Source: Rostratula benghalensis
Lineage: Eukaryota > Chordata > Aves > Charadriiformes > Rostratulidae
DNA: 64,000 bases
Assembly: GCA_013399305.1 (NCBI GenBank)
Contig: VXAI01000021.1
Coordinates: 1,928,199 to 1,992,198, forward strand
Direction: 5' to 3'
The position numbers were made by a program, and so were the translations under genes. Numbering within the stretch: the first letter of the stretch is position 1; every line of letters begins with the position of its first letter. This document shows, piece after piece, positions 61,101 through 64,000 of the stretch. The notes under the pieces are model-generated. The model did not search any database, was not told where the DNA came from, and saw only the letters and a list, made by a program, of their open reading frames with translations.

Positions 61101-64000
61101 GTTCAGTGGTGCGCTAGTGATTTACAGCAGCTGAAGAACTGCCATCAATTCAGAAAGCCTGTGAAATCTGTTTCCAGAAGCTATTCCTAAAAAACATAAT
61201 TGGACAACCAACCCCCTGCTAACAAGTAAAACCTGATACAGTGAAAGATGCCTGGGCAGGCACTTTTTTTTCTCTACCTAATCCATGTTTTTTGGTTAGG
61301 GATATGGCAAAACACACATATTACAGCTGACACCGAATGCTTTGGACTGTCATGGTGTTAGCTGTAACCTGAAGCAATGAAGCTTCACAGTAAGGATCAG
61401 CTATTCTCCAGAATTATTTGGGTCAGCTATTTCTTTTTGTTGTCGTCAAGGGGACCTTTCCTCTCCCATGGTGTTCCCTGGAATGTTCCTCCAAGACCAT
61501 GTGTTGTTCTCCTGAATCCCAAACCAGACCCAGGAGCTCCCAGATGGAGCCCTCTCGACTCTTTCAATCCTTCATGTGCTCCAGATGAATACACCAAAAC
61601 GCCAGTACTGCAGGAGTGCTTTGATTTCGAGGTCTCCCATACCCTTCATGCCATATCACTCTGCTTGACAGTCAGTCCAGGCTGGAAAATAAAATAACAC
61701 AGGTTGCTGCAGACAGCCATCTGCAACAAAGGACCCAAGTTATGGAAAGCTAAATCTACAGAGAGCTTTACGATTATATGCAGGAGGAAGGATTTCTCTC
61801 AGCTTCTTCAGCAAGCTCAGGATTGTGGCTAGTTCAACCCTACAACCTATTTCAAAGCTCACATGCCCTTCAGAGTCCTTAAAGCTGCCTCTCGTGCTGT
61901 TCTTGTGGAAGATGCCTACCACAGCCAGCCCCTAACAATCTGCTCTTGTTCTCTCTCCAAGAACAGAACAACCACCTTTTTCTATCCTCTTCTGCTTCTC
62001 TGCCTGTCTTTTCCTACTCTGGGCATTGAAAATTATGTAGTAATCAGGAGAAAAAACTATTTCCTCCCTTAATTCCCTGTAAGATGTCTTGATTAATGTT
62101 TCCTTTGTATACAGCAGTCTATTTGCAGCTTTAGGCACACTGGCAGCACTTGCACGCATAATCTTCTCACGACAAATCTCTCTCTACAGTGAGCATTAGG
62201 TACAAAGGCCACAAACAACTACAGGCAAAACCAAGCACTGAATGCCTACACTGAGAAAAACAGATCCCAGATAATTCACTTTTGGGATCCCTGTTTAACT
62301 TGGGACTAAGAAATTTGAAGGTGAGGTCACAACAGCGAAGTATTTTTATTTGACGTGAATCTTCAGAATCATCTCTGGTTTGGATAAACTTCTTCTGTGA
62401 GTAAACACCAGCCCATCACTAAAGCCACACTGTGTTTGGGAAAGGGATCACTGCAACCTTATGGCTTAGAAATGGGCATTGTAGTAAGCATTAAATACAC
62501 AATCTTCATGAGGTTTTTGTCTTAAAACAATGAAATTGACTCTGTAAACATAATACTAGAGATTTCTTCTGACTAAGAATATTGAGTGGGTCACTGAAAT
62601 GAATGCTTAATGACATTTACATTCACCTCCTCTGCCCTTTAAACTGTAAATTGATTGTTATGCAGAAGGCTATTAATTTAACAAAGCATATTAAATTTCC
62701 CACTAGCACTGAGGGGCTTCTCCTGACTTAGTAATTTCACTAGTCTTTCCCCTTGCTAACTATACAGAACATACCTCACTTGCTGTAATTACAAGTAGTA
62801 CATCAACATTAATTATTTCCCCAGTAATGGGAGGTGTGTGCAGAATTGAAGGTTTTACCTATACTATCAGAAGGATGAGAAAGTCCCCAGCACTCAGTGA
62901 AAGACAGGAGTGAGCATGTTTCCTTGAGACTTTTCTCTTAGTCCCTCACTTTATTTTAGGTAAATCATAATTTGCATAATCTCCTTTAGGCCCTGATTTC
63001 TGAAGGTTTCTCTATGGAATAAAGCTCATGCAAAGGTATTTTCTTGAAGCACCAATCTACACAGAACGGTAAGATGCTTGCTTTGAATCCTTTTCAGTCC
63101 TTTAATCCCATGTTCTAATATATTAACTGAAGACAACCAAAAGGTAAATCACAGCTGTTAAGTATACATCAAGCACCTGAACACTTATCCACCACACTGA
63201 ATTTTTATTTAAAGTTTACCGATTTGTTACTGATATCTCTAGTCAGCATTCTTTTAAACAGGAAAACAAAGTCAAGATGCAGATTAGCAAAGGCTCCCCA
63301 CCAAAACACAATGTACAACCAAGCACATGTGCAACACACAGGAAGAAACATGCCATGACAGATCACAATTGATCCCCCGATTCAGTTTTCATAACACACT
63401 AGCCAAGAAATTCTAACAAGGATCCACCTTGAAACAAACTCAGGAACCTAACTTGTGCCTCTAAATTTCTGTTTGTCCAGAACTATTTATATATTTCTTT
63501 CAATTCATGTGGCTATCAGAGCTGCTTCTTGGCACCGAACTCTAGAGTTTGTTGCAGGTATATTTACATAAAAATTAAGGCATGACAGCAATGCAGGCAC
63601 ACATACATAAATTACCTTTGAGCTATATAGCTGCAGTAGGGCTAGGAGTGTGGCCACAGCAGTAAGCTATTCAAGGCAGGAAATTCTAGCTGAGAAATCA
63701 GGCAAGAACCACGTGGCCAGATCATTCTGAAGTCTGTGCTGATGCCCGCTACTGAGCAAGCTTGTTCAAGTCTTCAGGTAAGCAGATGTCAGCCACCATC
63801 ACACCTCACTTGCAATACAGGTGACCCCTGAGTCCCTGCTGCTTGCATTGAAAGTGTGGGCACATCTGGCCAGCTCACAGCAGTTGGGCAGCTCAGGCCT
63901 GAGCCAAAAGGCAACGCTGCCTTTGACTTCCATGTGTGCAAAGCTCAGGCACAGAGACACGGTATTAGGTTAGGCACCAAAAAAACAGTGTTAAAAGCTC
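55165..64000 (-). other. OSBPL5 upstream intron (5' UTR intron), continuing past the right edge
   Basis: The spliced leader of the first coding exon implies at least one untranslated exon in or beyond this 8.8 kb. I see no CpG island, clear promoter or recognisable exon. T14 and A14 runs (57312..57325 and 57386..57399) lie about 60 bp apart. An AT-rich stretch near 62640..62720 has no coding signal. No other gene was recognised. Confidence 0.7.

Noticed and set aside
1..64000. CRISPR arrays, operons, tRNA or rRNA genes
   Set aside because: No spaced direct repeats, no bacterial gene layout, and no cloverleaf or rRNA sequence recognised; the DNA is vertebrate.

Overview
The window is vertebrate nuclear DNA, and most likely avian. 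It is intron-dominated, with short exons bounded by GT/AG splice sites. It carries several CR1 LINE tails, the retrotransposon typical of birds and other sauropsids, and no Alu/B1/L1-type mammalian repeats were seen. One unresolved stretch of 17 N lies inside a TAAAA microsatellite.

One protein-coding gene is supported: OSBPL5, encoding oxysterol-binding protein-related protein 5 (ORP5), on the minus strand. Fourteen coding exons were placed, from the initiator ATG (55141..55143) down to 4876. All intron phases agree and the joined exons total 1734 bp, exactly 578 codons with no internal stop. In order they encode an N-terminal leader, a basic segment, a PH domain, an acidic Ser/Glu-rich linker, and the first half of the lipid-transfer ORD domain, including the OSBP-family signature EQVSHHPP. 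The rest of the ORD and the C-terminal membrane anchor (about 300 residues by comparison with the mammalian protein) are not found. They should lie beyond the left edge, after an intron of at least 4.9 kb. The first coding exon has a spliced 5' leader, so the first exon and promoter are further right. No CpG island is visible in the last 8.8 kb.

Layout: 1..4875 is the incomplete last intron; 4876..10676 is a compact cluster of ORD exons; 10677..15087 is an intron with two divergent CR1 copies; 15088..15307 is the linker exon; 15308..19940 is an intron with a CR1 tail; 19941..20112 is the PH/linker exon; 20113..36074 holds two long introns around one PH exon and one CR1; 36075..38728 holds three exons (PH core, basic segment, N-terminal region); 38729..48837 is a 10 kb intron with the microsatellite and a MIR-like fossil; 48838..48911 and 55008..55164 are the first two coding exons; 55165..64000 is upstream intron.

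ORP5 is known in mammals as an endoplasmic-reticulum protein that exchanges phosphatidylserine for PI4P at contacts with the plasma membrane. The exon content here (basic segment, PH, ORD with the His-His pair) fits that role. No new multi-gene system was found. The most useful second-look items are a two-codon upstream ORF overlapping the start codon, a U17 tract directly before one splice acceptor, a duplicated 13-mer beside a PH-exon donor, the CR1 inverted pair, an isolated CpG-rich intronic island, and MIR-like fossils.
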